Positions 45,171 to 54,321 of a DNA stretch of 64,000 nucleotides are shown here, in pieces (within the stretch, counting starts at the first letter, position 1; every line of letters starts with the position of its first letter). The DNA is from Rhizobium sp. CC-YZS058 (GTDB lineage Bacteria; Pseudomonadota; Alphaproteobacteria; Rhizobiales; Rhizobiaceae). The position numbers were made by a program, and so were the translations under genes. The stretch spans positions 684,501 to 748,500 of the forward strand of contig NZ_JAYESJ010000001.1 of the NCBI RefSeq assembly GCF_034720595.1, given 5' to 3'. The notes under the pieces were generated by a model. The model was given only the letters and a program-made list of their open reading frames with translations, made no database searches and had not been told where the DNA came from.

Positions 45171-46133
45171 CTCGGCATCCTGTGCCTTGGCGACGGCAAC
45201 TTCCGCCACCTGCTCCGCAGCCTTTTCCTCTGCGACAGTTTCCGCCGCAGCCGGGCTCGGCGCGCCGCGCGCACCGCGGAAATGGCTGATAACCATCCGC
45301 TTGACCTTGTATTTCATGATCGCGGCATTGATCTCCGCGCCGATGATGAAGATCGCGCCGGCCATGTAGAGGAAGACCAGCACGATCATGATCGAAGCAA
45401 GGCCGGCATAGGTCGAGACATAGTTGGCAAAGGTCGAGAGATAGGAGGCGAAGGCATAGGCGCCGATCGACCAGGCGATCAGCGTGACCAGCACACCGGG
45501 AAGCACATCCATGATCTTGCGCCGCCCGTCCGGCAGGTAGAGATGCGAGATGATCAACCCCGCCGTGAGCACGAGCAGCGCCAGCACCGCACTCCAGTTC
45601 GCAACGACGGCCATCAGCTCGTCCAGCCATGGCAGCCAGCGGTCCGCATAGCGCAGGGCCAGCGGCACCACGACCAGCACGATGCTGACCGAGGCGAGCA
45701 CGATGGTGCCCGCCAGCACGAAGCCGAGGCTTGCCAGGCGCGTCATGTACCAGGCGCGACTTTCTGCCACACGATAGGCCCGGTTGAGCGAGACGCGCAG
45801 CGCCTCGACCCCGTTGGAGGCGAAATAGGCCGCCGCAAGGACGGAGAGGGTAAGCAGGCCGCCGCGCGGGATGGTCAGCACCTGCACGATCTCGTCGGCG
45901 AGCGGCCGGGCGATCGAGGGCGGCCAGGTGTCGAAGATCAGGTGGACCGCGGTTTCGGCAAACTGGTCGGCGCCGAGAAAGCTGCCAAGCGCGGTGCCGA
46001 AGATGAGAAAGGGGAAGACCGCGAGCAGCGAGGACAGCGCCACATGGCTCGCCATGGCCCAGCCGTCATCGTCGCTAAAATGCCAGATCGCGTCGAAGAC
46101 GACCTTCCAGGCTACGCTCAGATAGGACGGCAT
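45135..46133 (-). CDS. YihY/virulence factor BrkB family membrane protein
   Basis: A 332-residue inner-membrane protein with about six membrane segments (SLLAVFPFLIFGTALGSFLG, LLTLSVLAAAYFASNGVEAL, ALLVLTAGLIISHLYLP, IMIVLVFLYMAGAIFIIGAE). The family was once called RNase BN in error. Function is uncertain. A C-terminal Ala/Glu/Lys tail (about residues 285-332) overlaps the gluQ 3' end. The start at 46133 has a GGGGAG site five bases upstream. Confidence 0.9.
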   Translation of the reverse strand: MPSYLSVAWKVVFDAIWHFSDDDGWAMASHVALSSLLAVFPFLIFGTALGSFLGADQFAETAVHLIFDTWPPSIARPLADEIVQVLTIPRGGLLTLSVLAAAYFASNGVEALRVSLNRAYRVAESRAWYMTRLASLGFVLAGTIVLASVSIVLVVVPLALRYADRWLPWLDELMAVVANWSAVLALLVLTAGLIISHLYLPDGRRKIMDVLPGVLVTLIAWSIGAYAFASYLSTFANYVSTYAGLASIMIVLVFLYMAGAIFIIGAEINAAIMKYKVKRMVISHFRGARGAPSPAAAETVAEEKAAEQVAEVAVAKAQDAELDEKEAAKLVR

Positions 46134-46262
46134 CCGGTCTCCCCGATCGACACTGGTCAGGGCCCGCTTTCCAACGAGCCGCAATGGCAGATTGTCACCC
46201 TATCCCGAATATGGGAAAGCTCGGCTTCTTGTCCACTCCCGGAAGGCAGCAGCGAAGCGCGC

Positions 46263-47096
46263 ATGGCAGACCGTCCCTCGATCATCGTCACCGGCTGCTC
46301 CTCCGGCATCGGCGCCTATGCGGCGCGGGCCCTGACGGGCGATGGATGGCGCGTCTTCGCCACGGTCCGGCGCGAGGCCGACCGCGGCCCGCTCGAGGCG
46401 GAGGGGATCGAAACCTTCCTAATGGATTACACGCAGGGCGCTACGATCGAGCGACTGGTGGACGATGTTCTGGCTCGCACCGGCGGCCGGCTCGACGCCT
46501 TGTTCAACAACGGCGCCTATGGCCAGGCGGGCGCAGTCGAGGACCTGCCGGTGGAGGCGCTGCGCCTCCAGCTGGAAACCAACGTCATCGGCTGGCACGA
46601 TCTGACGCGTCGGGTCGTCCCCGTCATGCGAGCGCAGGGCCATGGCCGCATCGTGCAATGCTCGTCGATCCTCGGCATCGTGCCCTATCGCTGGCGCGGC
46701 GCCTACAATGCCTCCAAGTTCGCGCTCGAGGGGCTGACGCTGACGCTGCGCATGGAGCTCGCCGGCAGCGGCATCGGCGTCAGCCTCATCGAACCGGGGC
46801 CGATCGCCTCGCGATTTACGGCCAATGCGCTGGCCTCGGTGGAACGACACATCGATGTCGAAGGTTCGGTCCATCGCGAGGAATATGCGCGTCAGCTCCG
46901 CCGCCTGCGCGGGGAAAGCGGGCCGGCGCGCGGCAAGCTTGGGCCGGAGGCGGTCTATGCGGTCCTCAAACAGGCGCTGACGGCAAAATCGCCGAAGCCG
47001 CACTATATCGTGACCCAACCGGCCAAGCAGGGCGTATTGCTGAAGAAACTCCTGCCGGCCAGCCTCTTCTACCGCATCATCGGCCGGCTCGGCTGA
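46263..47096 (+). CDS. Short-chain dehydrogenase/reductase
   Basis: A 277-residue SDR. The cofactor motif TGCSSGIG, the NNGA motif in ALFNNGAYGQAGA, catalytic Ser (IVQCSSILGI) and the YNASK motif are all visible. The extended C-terminus resembles retinol-dehydrogenase-like or YbbO-type SDRs, but the substrate is not known. The ATG at 46263 gives a direct start into the Rossmann fold. It is followed by the twin-TM protein gene. Confidence 0.9.
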   Translation: MADRPSIIVTGCSSGIGAYAARALTGDGWRVFATVRREADRGPLEAEGIETFLMDYTQGATIERLVDDVLARTGGRLDALFNNGAYGQAGAVEDLPVEALRLQLETNVIGWHDLTRRVVPVMRAQGHGRIVQCSSILGIVPYRWRGAYNASKFALEGLTLTLRMELAGSGIGVSLIEPGPIASRFTANALASVERHIDVEGSVHREEYARQLRRLRGESGPARGKLGPEAVYAVLKQALTAKSPKPHYIVTQPAKQGVLLKKLLPASLFYRIIGRLG

Positions 47097-47120
47097 CCCT
47101 CTCAACAACCGGACACCGCC

Positions 47121-47318
47121 ATGAATTCCTTTCTTACCGGTCTGACCCTTCTCGTCATGGGTCTTGTCGTGATCGTTCTGATCCGCGGGCTCTTCCATAT
47201 GGCGAAAGGCGGAAGCGGCAATACGTCGAACAAGCTGATGCAGGCGCGCGTGCTGCTGCAGGCCGTGGCGATCGCCCTCATCATGCTGACGCTGTGGATC
47301 ACCGGCGGGGGCCGCTGA
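47121..47318 (+). CDS. Twin transmembrane (HIG1-like) small protein
   Basis: A 65-residue protein with two hydrophobic helices (MNSFLTGLTLLVMGLVVIVL and VLLQAVAIALIMLTLWI) joined by a short KGGSGNTSNKLMQAR loop. This is the HIG1/'twin transmembrane' type found in alphaproteobacteria, related to factors of respiratory-chain assembly; its role here is unknown. The adenosyltransferase gene starts 2 bases later, so they are co-transcribed. Confidence 0.88.
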   Translation: MNSFLTGLTLLVMGLVVIVLIRGLFHMAKGGSGNTSNKLMQARVLLQAVAIALIMLTLWITGGGR

Positions 47319-47320
47319 GC

Positions 47321-47899
47321 ATGGTGCGGCTGAACAAGATCTACACCCGCACCGGCGACGATGGCACGACGGGCCTGACGGCAGGCCCGCGCCGGCTGAA
47401 GCACGATCTGCGCGTCGAGAGCTACGGAACGGTGGACGAAACGAATTCGGCGATCGGCATGGCACGGCTCTCGACCGGCGCCGATCCGGTTCTCGACGGC
47501 ATGCTGATGCGGATCCAGAACGATCTCTTCGATCTCGGTGCCGATCTTTCGACGCCGGACACCGGCGAAACGCTGGGCTTCCCGCCGCTGCGGATCGTGC
47601 CTGCCCAGGTGCTGCGGATCGAGACGGAGATCGACCAGCTGAACGCTGCGCTCGATCCGCTGCGCTCCTTCGTTCTGCCGGGCGGCACGCCGGCTGCTGC
47701 GCATCTGCATCTCGCCCGCACCATCGCGCGGCGGGCGGAGCGGCTGATGGTGGCGCTTGCCCATACGGAGGGCGAGCATGTCGGGGTGCCGGCGCTCGAA
47801 TATATCAACCGCCTGTCGGACTTCCTCTTCGTCGCGGCCCGTTTCGCCAACGAGAAGGGGCGGGGCGACATTCTCTGGGTGCCCGGCCAGAACCGTTAG
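47321..47899 (+). CDS. Cob(I)alamin adenosyltransferase (PduO type)
   Basis: A 192-residue ATP:corrinoid adenosyltransferase that makes adenosylcobalamin. It starts with the ATP-binding TRTGDDGTTGLTAGPR and has the DETNSAIGMAR, LDFL-like and TIARRAERLMVAL segments of the PduO trimeric family. It is not of the CobA/CobO type. It lies 34 kb from cobST, with no other cobalamin genes near. The ATG at 47321 follows the upstream stop by 2 bases. Confidence 0.92.
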   Translation: MVRLNKIYTRTGDDGTTGLTAGPRRLKHDLRVESYGTVDETNSAIGMARLSTGADPVLDGMLMRIQNDLFDLGADLSTPDTGETLGFPPLRIVPAQVLRIETEIDQLNAALDPLRSFVLPGGTPAAAHLHLARTIARRAERLMVALAHTEGEHVGVPALEYINRLSDFLFVAARFANEKGRGDILWVPGQNR

Positions 47900-47941
47900 G
47901 CCGCCGCCCGGCCGGGCGCGTTCGGCCGCACGAGGAACCGC

Positions 47942-48733
47942 ATGTTCATTCCGCTGCACGATGCGAACACGCTCAAACATATTCGCCTGCAATATGTCAC
48001 GATCGCGCTCATCCTCGTGAACGTCGTGACCTTCGTCATGACCGGGCCGCCCTTCATTTCCGAGATGCGCGCCAATATGGAGCTGCTGAGCTTCGGCTAT
48101 ATCCCGGCGCTGATCTTCGGCGATGCGCGCCTGGCGCCGGATCTGATCGTCATTCCCGAGCCGGCGACCTTTCTCACCTATGCCTTCCTGCATGGCGACA
48201 TCTGGCATCTCGGCACCAACATGCTGTTCCTCTGGGTGTTCGGCGACAATGTCGAGGATGCGCTGGGCCACCTTCGCTTCCTTCTCTTCTATCTGCTCTG
48301 CGCGGCCGCCGGAGCCTTGGTCCACGGCCTGCTGAACGTGGAGTCGCAGGCGCCGCTGATCGGCGCATCGGGCGCGGTGTCGGGCGTCGTTGCGGCCTAT
48401 CTCGTGCTGCATCCGCGCGTTCGGGTCTGGGTGCTGGTCTTCTTCCGCATTCCTCTACCACTCCCCGCCTTCGTGCCGCTTCTCTTATGGATCGGCCAGC
48501 AGTTCTACATGCTGCTTGTCGATCCGACGGCCGATGTCTCCTGGGGGGCGCATGTCGGGGGGATTCTCGCCGGTCTCGGCCTGATCCTGCTGCTGCGCCG
48601 CCCGGACGTGCCGCTGTTCGATCGTCGCCTTGTCACGCCGCAGGCCGTGGTGGACACCGGCCGCCCGGCCCCAGGCCCCTGGGGGCCTCGGGCTCAGGCT
48701 TCCAAGGGAAGGGAGGGCGGCGGAAGCGCATGA
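47942..48733 (+). CDS. Rhomboid family intramembrane serine protease
   Basis: A 263-residue membrane protein with about six hydrophobic segments. The catalytic Ser is in GASGAVSGVVAAYL and the His in SWGAHVGGILAGL; HLGTNMLFLWVFGDNVEDAL is another hallmark. The short hydrophilic C-terminus is proline/glycine-rich. It probably cleaves single-pass membrane proteins, substrate unknown. The ATG at 47942 fits. Confidence 0.92.
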   Translation: MFIPLHDANTLKHIRLQYVTIALILVNVVTFVMTGPPFISEMRANMELLSFGYIPALIFGDARLAPDLIVIPEPATFLTYAFLHGDIWHLGTNMLFLWVFGDNVEDALGHLRFLLFYLLCAAAGALVHGLLNVESQAPLIGASGAVSGVVAAYLVLHPRVRVWVLVFFRIPLPLPAFVPLLLWIGQQFYMLLVDPTADVSWGAHVGGILAGLGLILLLRRPDVPLFDRRLVTPQAVVDTGRPAPGPWGPRAQASKGREGGGSA

Positions 48734-48757
48734 CCCATCGCTTGATCGAGGCGGCCA

Positions 48758-48771
48758 TGACGTGTACGTCA
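48758..48771. promoter_or_regulatory. ACGT palindrome upstream of etfBA
   Basis: TGACGT-GT-ACGTCA is a perfect inverted repeat about 145 bases before etfB, followed by a further ACGTCAC half-site. ACGT-nn-ACGT palindromes resemble operators of LiuR-type MerR regulators of branched-chain and fatty-acid catabolism, as recalled from comparative genomics; the regulator and site are not proven here. Confidence 0.4.
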
Positions 48772-48916
48772 ACGTCACAGGAGTGTCATTGGCTGGGGGA
48801 GCGTCGGCCGCGGCGATTGAATTTGGAGCGAAAACGCGTATCCATGTCGCCAACCGACAATCGGCCCTGCCGGTGATGGAGCATGGTCTCCGGACCGATC
48901 AAGAGGAACGCATCCC

Positions 48917-49666
48917 ATGAAAATTCTCGTGACCGTCAAGAGGGTCGTTGATTACAACGTCAAGATCCGCGTGAAGCCGGATGGCACGGGCGTCGAGCTT
49001 GCCAATGTGAAGATGTCGATGAACCCCTTCGACGAGATTTCTGTCGAGGAAGCGCTGCGGCTGAAGGAAGCCGGCAAGGCAGACGAGGTCGTGGTGGTGT
49101 CGATCGGCCCGGCCAAGGCGGAAGAAACGCTGCGCACCGCGCTCGCCATGGGCGCCGACCGGGCGATCCTGGTGGAAACGGAGGATGCGGTCGAGCCGCT
49201 TGCCGTCGCCAAGATCGTCAAGGGCGTTGCCGAGGCCGAGCAGCCGGGCCTGATCATCGTCGGCAAGCAGGCGATCGACGACGACAGCAACCAGACCGGC
49301 CAGATGCTGGCGGCCCTGCTCGGCTGGAGCCAGGGCACCTTTGCCTCCAAGGTCGAGCTCGGCGCCGACAAGGCCACCGTCACGCGCGAAGTCGATGGCG
49401 GCTTGCAGACGATCGAGATCACCCTGCCGGCCGTGGTCACCACCGACCTGCGCCTGAACGAGCCGCGCTATGCCTCGCTGCCGAACATCATGAAGGCCAA
49501 GAAGAAGCCGCTCGACAAGAAGAGCCCGGCCGATTTCGGCGTCGACACCAGCCCGCGCCTCAAGGTTCTCAAGACGGAAGAACCGGCCGGCCGCCAGGCA
49601 GGCGTCAAGGTGAAGTCGGTGGCCGAACTGGTCGAGAAGCTGAAGACCGAAGCCGGCGTGCTTTAA
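48917..49666 (+). CDS. etfB: Electron transfer flavoprotein subunit beta
   Basis: A 249-residue subunit of the FAD/AMP heterodimer passing electrons from acyl-CoA and related dehydrogenases to ETF-ubiquinone oxidoreductase. Signatures are [36 protein letters not shown], and the AMP-binding [20 protein letters not shown]. The start at 48917 gives the standard length. etfA follows 119 bases downstream. Confidence 0.96.
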   Translation: MKILVTVKRVVDYNVKIRVKPDGTGVELANVKMSMNPFDEISVEEALRLKEAGKADEVVVVSIGPAKAEETLRTALAMGADRAILVETEDAVEPLAVAKIVKGVAEAEQPGLIIVGKQAIDDDSNQTGQMLAALLGWSQGTFASKVELGADKATVTREVDGGLQTIEITLPAVVTTDLRLNEPRYASLPNIMKAKKKPLDKKSPADFGVDTSPRLKVLKTEEPAGRQAGVKVKSVAELVEKLKTEAGVL

Positions 49667-49785
49667 GGCGCGCGCGCCATGCGGCGTCAGGCTCCCGCCG
49701 GCACCGCAAAACGACGAACAGAAGTTGAGGAAGGCAGTCCGGCGGGCGGTTTTTAGTCCCGGATGCCGAGATGAGGAATTCGATC

Positions 49786-50715
49786 ATGGCCATTCTTGTC
49801 CTGGCTGACCACGACGCCAGCACCGTATCCGACCAGACCGCCCGGGCGATCTCTGCAGCCGGCGCCATCGGCGGCGAGATCCACCTGTTGCTCGCCGGCA
49901 CCGGGCTTGATGCAGCGGCCGCCCATGGCGCGACGCTGTCCGGCGTCTCCAAGGTCCTGACGGCCGAGGGGGATGCGCTGTCCCACGGGCTTGCCGAACC
50001 GCTGGCCGATCTCATCCTGTCGCTTGCCGGCGCCTATGACGTGATCCTGGCGCCCGCCACCTCGCTCGGCAAGAACGTTCTGCCGCGCGTGGCAGCACTT
50101 CTCGATGTGGCGCAGATCTCGGAAATCACCGAGGTCGTTTCCGCCGACACGTTCAAGCGGCCGATCTATGCCGGCAACGCCATCCAGACCGTGCAGTCAG
50201 GCGACGCGAAAAAGGTGATCACCGTGCGTACAGCCGGCTTCTCTCCGGCGGCAACCGGCGGACAGGCAACGGTCGAGGCTGTCCCGGCCCCGGCAGCAAA
50301 GGCGTTGTCGAGCCATGTGTCGGACGCGCTGTCGTCCTCCGACCGCCCGGAGCTGACCTCCGCCAAGATCATCGTCTCGGGCGGCCGCGCGCTCGGCTCG
50401 TCGGAGAAGTTCCAGGAGGTCATCCTGCCGCTCGCCGACAAGCTCGGTGCCGCGGTTGGCGCCTCGCGCGCGGCGGTCGATGCCGGCTACGCGCCGAACG
50501 ACTGGCAGGTCGGCCAGACCGGCAAGGTCGTCGCCCCGCAGCTCTACATCGCCTGCGGCATTTCCGGGGCGATCCAGCATCTGGCCGGCATGAAGGATTC
50601 CAAGGTCATCGTCGCGATCAACAAGGATGAGGAAGCGCCCATCTTCCAGGTCGCCGATTATGGCCTCGTCGGCGATATTTTCGAGATCCTGCCCGAGCTT
50701 GAAAAGGCGCTCTGA
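49786..50715 (+). CDS. etfA: Electron transfer flavoprotein subunit alpha
   Basis: A 309-residue FAD-binding subunit. It starts [18 protein letters not shown], and shows the FAD segment [20 protein letters not shown] and [19 protein letters not shown]. The ATG at 49786 is preferred over an upstream in-frame ATG at 49771 because it gives the family N-terminus and has an AGGA site. It forms an operon with etfB. A hairpin-forming sequence (about 50746-50775) follows. Confidence 0.96.
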   Translation: MAILVLADHDASTVSDQTARAISAAGAIGGEIHLLLAGTGLDAAAAHGATLSGVSKVLTAEGDALSHGLAEPLADLILSLAGAYDVILAPATSLGKNVLPRVAALLDVAQISEITEVVSADTFKRPIYAGNAIQTVQSGDAKKVITVRTAGFSPAATGGQATVEAVPAPAAKALSSHVSDALSSSDRPELTSAKIIVSGGRALGSSEKFQEVILPLADKLGAAVGASRAAVDAGYAPNDWQVGQTGKVVAPQLYIACGISGAIQHLAGMKDSKVIVAINKDEEAPIFQVADYGLVGDIFEILPELEKAL

Positions 50716-51073
50716 GCGCCACGGCTCATTCTCACAAGCCTGGAACGGCGCGTCGGCAACGGCGCGCCGCTTTCGTTTGCGCGCCGGCGTGCCGTGTCAT
50801 GAGAGAGGAGGAGTGTCTTGGCCTCGTCGGCCTCTGAAAAGAGGCGAAGGGCGCGCGGACGCAAGCACTTACCGCGCGTGGAAGGATCATGCCTGCCAAG
50901 TCTGAAGGCGAGGTAAACGGCCATGGAAATATGCACGAAAACGCTCCATGCCGTGCCATGGCGGGACAGGCGAAAAGTGCTGTTGAGACAGGAGGAAGAC
51001 GTGAGTTGCGCAATGGAACAGGTCGGCCGCATCCTGCCTTTCATCCCCATCACGCCACGCAGGATGCCCGCCC
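50716..51073. other. 358-bp intergenic region after etfA
   Basis: A stem-loop (CGGCGCG at 50746-50752 with CGCGCCG at 50763-50769, then CTTTCGTTT) lies just after etfA and is probably its terminator. The rest, 50780-51073, has no recognised gene; the frames seen are short and of unlike composition. It presumably holds the promoter of the 72-residue gene downstream. Confidence 0.5.
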
Positions 51074-51292
51074 ATGTCACTGTCTGAGTCTTTCATTCCG
51101 CCGCAGTCGGAGATCGATGTCGTCGAAGCGGCTGTCTTCTCGCTCTGCGCGGAGCGCAGCATCGCCTTGCGCAGCCAGGCCGGCGTTCGGGTTGCCGGTG
51201 CCGCCATCAGCCTGTTCTGCGCAGGCTATCAGACGCAGGATGCCCTTCGCGAGGCGCTGTGCGCCGGGGATGACGCGGTTCGCGCGCTCTAG
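51074..51292 (+). CDS. Small hypothetical protein (72 aa)
   Basis: A 72-residue protein, MSLSESFIPPQSEIDVVEAA onward, alanine-rich with helix-forming stretches (AAVFSLCAERSIALRSQAGV). Codon use is like the neighbours with GC-rich third positions. It has no obvious ribosome site, so confidence is moderate. The family is not recognised. It lies between etfA and an acyl-CoA synthetase gene on the same strand. Confidence 0.55.
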   Translation: MSLSESFIPPQSEIDVVEAAVFSLCAERSIALRSQAGVRVAGAAISLFCAGYQTQDALREALCAGDDAVRAL

Positions 51293-51373
51293 GGCGGCGT
51301 TGGCAGTGCGAAAGAATTGATCTTGCCGGGGCTGCAGTGTTAGCTGCTGCAGCATAACTCCTGCGGATCGCCG

Positions 51374-53047
51374 ATGCTGCCCGACCGACCGACCTATGAC
51401 GCGCTGATCCGGGACTTCCGTTGGGAGATCCCCGCGCGCTTCAACATCGGCGCGGCAGTCAGCGATGTCTGGGCCAGTCGCGATCCGGATCGGATCTGTC
51501 TTCAGCACTTCGATCCCACGGGCGAGCACCGCGCGCTCACCTATCAGGCGTTTGCTCAAGCCTCCTCCCGCTTCGCCGCAGGCCTTGCGGCGCGCGGCAT
51601 CGCGTCGGGCGACCGGGTGGCCATCCTTCTGCCGCAGGGTTTCGAGGCGGCGATCGCCCATGCCGGCATCTACAAGCGCGGTGCGATCGCCCTGCCGCTG
51701 GCGCTGCTCTTCGGGGTCGAGGCGCTCGAGTTCCGACTGCGCGATGCCGGCGTGGCCGCAATCGTGACCAATGGCTTTGGCTATGAAAAGATTTCCGCCC
51801 TGCGCGCCCGTCTGCCGGAACTGCGACTGGTGGTCCTTGTCGATCAGGACGGCGGCAAGGATCCCGGCACGGAACCTTTCGCCGCCCTGACGGAGGGTGC
51901 GGGGGAGGGGTTCCGCCCAGCGGAAACCGGCCCGGACGATCCGGCGCTGATGATCTACACATCCGGCACCACGGGCCCGCCGAAAGGCGCTCTCCATGGT
52001 CACCGCGTGCTGCTTGGCCATCTGCCGGGGTTCCAGTTCCACCATGGCGGCCTGCCCCAGCCGGGCGACCGCATGTGGACGCCGGCCGACTGGGCCTGGG
52101 CCGGCGGCTTGCTGAACGCGCTGCTGCCCTCGCTCTATTTCGGCGTCCCGGTGGTCTCCTCGCCAGCGCAGAAGTTTGATCCGGAGATGGCCTTCCGCAT
52201 CATCGAGACCATGCAGGTGCGCAATGCCTTCATTCCACCGACTGCGCTGCGGCTGATGGCAACGGTGGACAACCCGAAGGCCCGTTTCCGATTCGCGCTG
52301 CGCAGCGTCGGCGCCGCGGGCGAGGCGCTGGGGCGCGAGACCCACGAGCAGGCCAGCGCCGCACTGGGCGTGCCGATCAACGAGTTCTACGGCCAGACCG
52401 AGTGCAACATCGTGCTGTCCTCCGGCTCGGCCTGGGGCGTGCTGAAACCGGGCTCCATGGGCAAGGCGGCGCCTGGCCATCAGGTGGCGATCATCGACGC
52501 CGACGGGCGGCCGCTTGCCCCGGGCGAGCCGGGGCAGGTCGCCGTGCGCCGCCCGGACCCGGTGATGTTCCTCGGCTACTGGAAGCAGGACGCGGCGACG
52601 CAGGCGAAGTTCATCGGAGACTGGATGACGACTGGGGACCAGGGGGTCATGGACGAGGAGGGTTATGTGACCTTCTTCGGCCGCGACGACGATGTCATCA
52701 CCTCCTCCGGCTACCGGATCGGGCCGAGCGAGGTGGAGGATTGCCTCGTCGGCCATCCCGCCGTGGCCATGGCGGCCGTGGTCGGCAAGCCGGACCGGCT
52801 GCGCACCGAAATCGTGAAAGCCTATGTCGTGCTCGCGCCGGGCTTCGAGCCGGGGGAGGCACTGTCGCAGACGCTGGCAGCCCATGTGAAGGCGCGGCTT
52901 TCCATGCATGAATATCCGCGCGAGATCGCCTTCGTCGAAACCCTGCCCCTGACCACCTCCGGCAAGATCATCCGCCGGCTTCTGCGCGACCAGGCACGCG
53001 CGGAGGCGGAACGCGCTGAGTCCGCCGCGCCAGCCGGTCCCGTCTAA
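51374..53047 (+). CDS. AMP-binding acyl-CoA synthetase (ACSM/acetate-CoA ligase type)
   Basis: A 557-residue ANL-superfamily ligase. The AMP-binding motif IYTSGTTGPPKGA, NEFYGQTECN, TGDQGVMDEEGYVTFFGRDD and the C-terminal catalytic lysine in LTTSGKIIRRLLR are all visible. The medium-chain or short-chain carboxylate specificity cannot be told, though the composition matches acetyl/propionyl-CoA-synthetase-like AcsA relatives. It converges with the acetyltransferase gene, overlapping by 4 bases. etfBA is nearby, fitting fatty-acid use. Confidence 0.9.
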   Translation: MLPDRPTYDALIRDFRWEIPARFNIGAAVSDVWASRDPDRICLQHFDPTGEHRALTYQAFAQASSRFAAGLAARGIASGDRVAILLPQGFEAAIAHAGIYKRGAIALPLALLFGVEALEFRLRDAGVAAIVTNGFGYEKISALRARLPELRLVVLVDQDGGKDPGTEPFAALTEGAGEGFRPAETGPDDPALMIYTSGTTGPPKGALHGHRVLLGHLPGFQFHHGGLPQPGDRMWTPADWAWAGGLLNALLPSLYFGVPVVSSPAQKFDPEMAFRIIETMQVRNAFIPPTALRLMATVDNPKARFRFALRSVGAAGEALGRETHEQASAALGVPINEFYGQTECNIVLSSGSAWGVLKPGSMGKAAPGHQVAIIDADGRPLAPGEPGQVAVRRPDPVMFLGYWKQDAATQAKFIGDWMTTGDQGVMDEEGYVTFFGRDDDVITSSGYRIGPSEVEDCLVGHPAVAMAAVVGKPDRLRTEIVKAYVVLAPGFEPGEALSQTLAAHVKARLSMHEYPREIAFVETLPLTTSGKIIRRLLRDQARAEAERAESAAPAGPV

Positions 53048-54321
53048 CGCAGGGCGAAGGCGCGGATCTTGTCGCGCAGCATCTTCGCCATGTTGCGGGT
53101 GTTGCGATAGAGATGCAGCTGGGCGGCAGCCTGGCGCATATCGCGGTCGCGGTTGGCCTGCAGGCCGATCACCAGCGTCCCCATCTTCTCCCGCTCCTTC
53201 CAGAAGCGGCTCATGATCGGGTGGTCGTCCTGGGTGCAGGAGTCGGTCCGGGTGATATTGGGATCGTCCAGATGCCAGCCGGTCAAAGCGCTCATCAAGA
53301 GCTTGCCGGGCGAGAAGCGGGCATAGGCCTCGTCATAGGTGGTTTTCCAGGTATAGGCCTCGCCGCCCATCAGGAAGACGATCATCGAGGCGATCGCCAC
53401 GCCATCAAGGTCGATCGTGTGGATGCGCACGGCGTCGGATTCGGCAAGGTTGGTGATCGCCTCGCGGGCGAAGGCGGCGCGCAGCCGGTCCATGACGAGC
53501 GCCGTGCGCTGCTTGCCCTTCCAGCCGAGCGCCTCCAGCGTCAGGAACTCTTCCATCCGCAGGCGAATGTCTTCCGGGCTGCGGGCAACGCGGTAGGCAA
53601 CCTCGCCATAGGCGGACAGGCCTTTCCACTGCCGCCGCACCTCGCGCCGGTGCCCGGCGCTGATCGTCCCGGCAAGATAGGCCTCGCCTTCGAGCCGGCT
53701 GTCCAGCATCGGGCGGCGGTAGGTATCGGCGACCGTGATCGGCAGGTTGCGGCCGATCGCGACCGCCCGGGCCAGCTGCGCGAAGGGGCCGTTCAGCCGA
53801 AGATCGGGCAGCACCAGCACGCCCGGCAGTCCGTTATCCGGCTGCCCCAGCGCCTCGAACAGATTGTCGAGCGTTTCGGCGGCGTCTTCCATGTCGAGCA
53901 GCGGCGTGCCGAGCGGTCCGAACGGGTTCGCCCAGGCCCGCAGGATCGGCGCGCCGATCGAAAAGCCCGGTCGTTCGATGGAGAAAGGCATGAGGAAGCG
54001 GATGCGGCTGCGGCTCTGGCTGAGGTCGCGCACCAGTGCCAGCCGCACGACGCGGTCCTCGAGCCGGGGCATGGCGGGCGCCAGGAACCGGCCGGAGAAG
54101 AAGATGTTCGGCTCCAGCACCCGGTTGGAAAGGAAATCGAGTTCCTGCTGCAGGTCGTAGCCGGCGCGGGCGGGGTAGAGGCAAAGCTCCCGCCCCGGCC
54201 GCCCGACGGGGAGGATCGCCTCGGCATCGCGATGTTCGGAAAAACGCGGCAGCGGACCGCTCGGCATCGGCGAGGGGCGAACATTTCCGTCGGTGGGATA
54301 GTGGGGCGTGCCCTCGGTCAT
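53044..54321 (-). CDS. GNAT-fold acetyltransferase (BcsL/CelD-like, BioF2 domain)
   Basis: A 425-residue protein with a C-terminal acetyltransferase-type domain (about residues 230-400: RREVRRQWKGLSAYGEVAYR, then AIASMIVFLMGGEAYTWKTT). It resembles the BioF2-like / CelD family linked to polysaccharide biosynthesis. Its ATG overlaps the TGA of the flippase gene (ATGA), so they are translationally coupled. It probably modifies a surface polysaccharide or lipid carrier, but the acceptor is unknown. Confidence 0.8.
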   Translation of the reverse strand: MTEGTPHYPTDGNVRPSPMPSGPLPRFSEHRDAEAILPVGRPGRELCLYPARAGYDLQQELDFLSNRVLEPNIFFSGRFLAPAMPRLEDRVVRLALVRDLSQSRSRIRFLMPFSIERPGFSIGAPILRAWANPFGPLGTPLLDMEDAAETLDNLFEALGQPDNGLPGVLVLPDLRLNGPFAQLARAVAIGRNLPITVADTYRRPMLDSRLEGEAYLAGTISAGHRREVRRQWKGLSAYGEVAYRVARSPEDIRLRMEEFLTLEALGWKGKQRTALVMDRLRAAFAREAITNLAESDAVRIHTIDLDGVAIASMIVFLMGGEAYTWKTTYDEAYARFSPGKLLMSALTGWHLDDPNITRTDSCTQDDHPIMSRFWKEREKMGTLVIGLQANRDRDMRQAAAQLHLYRNTRNMAKMLRDKIRAFALR

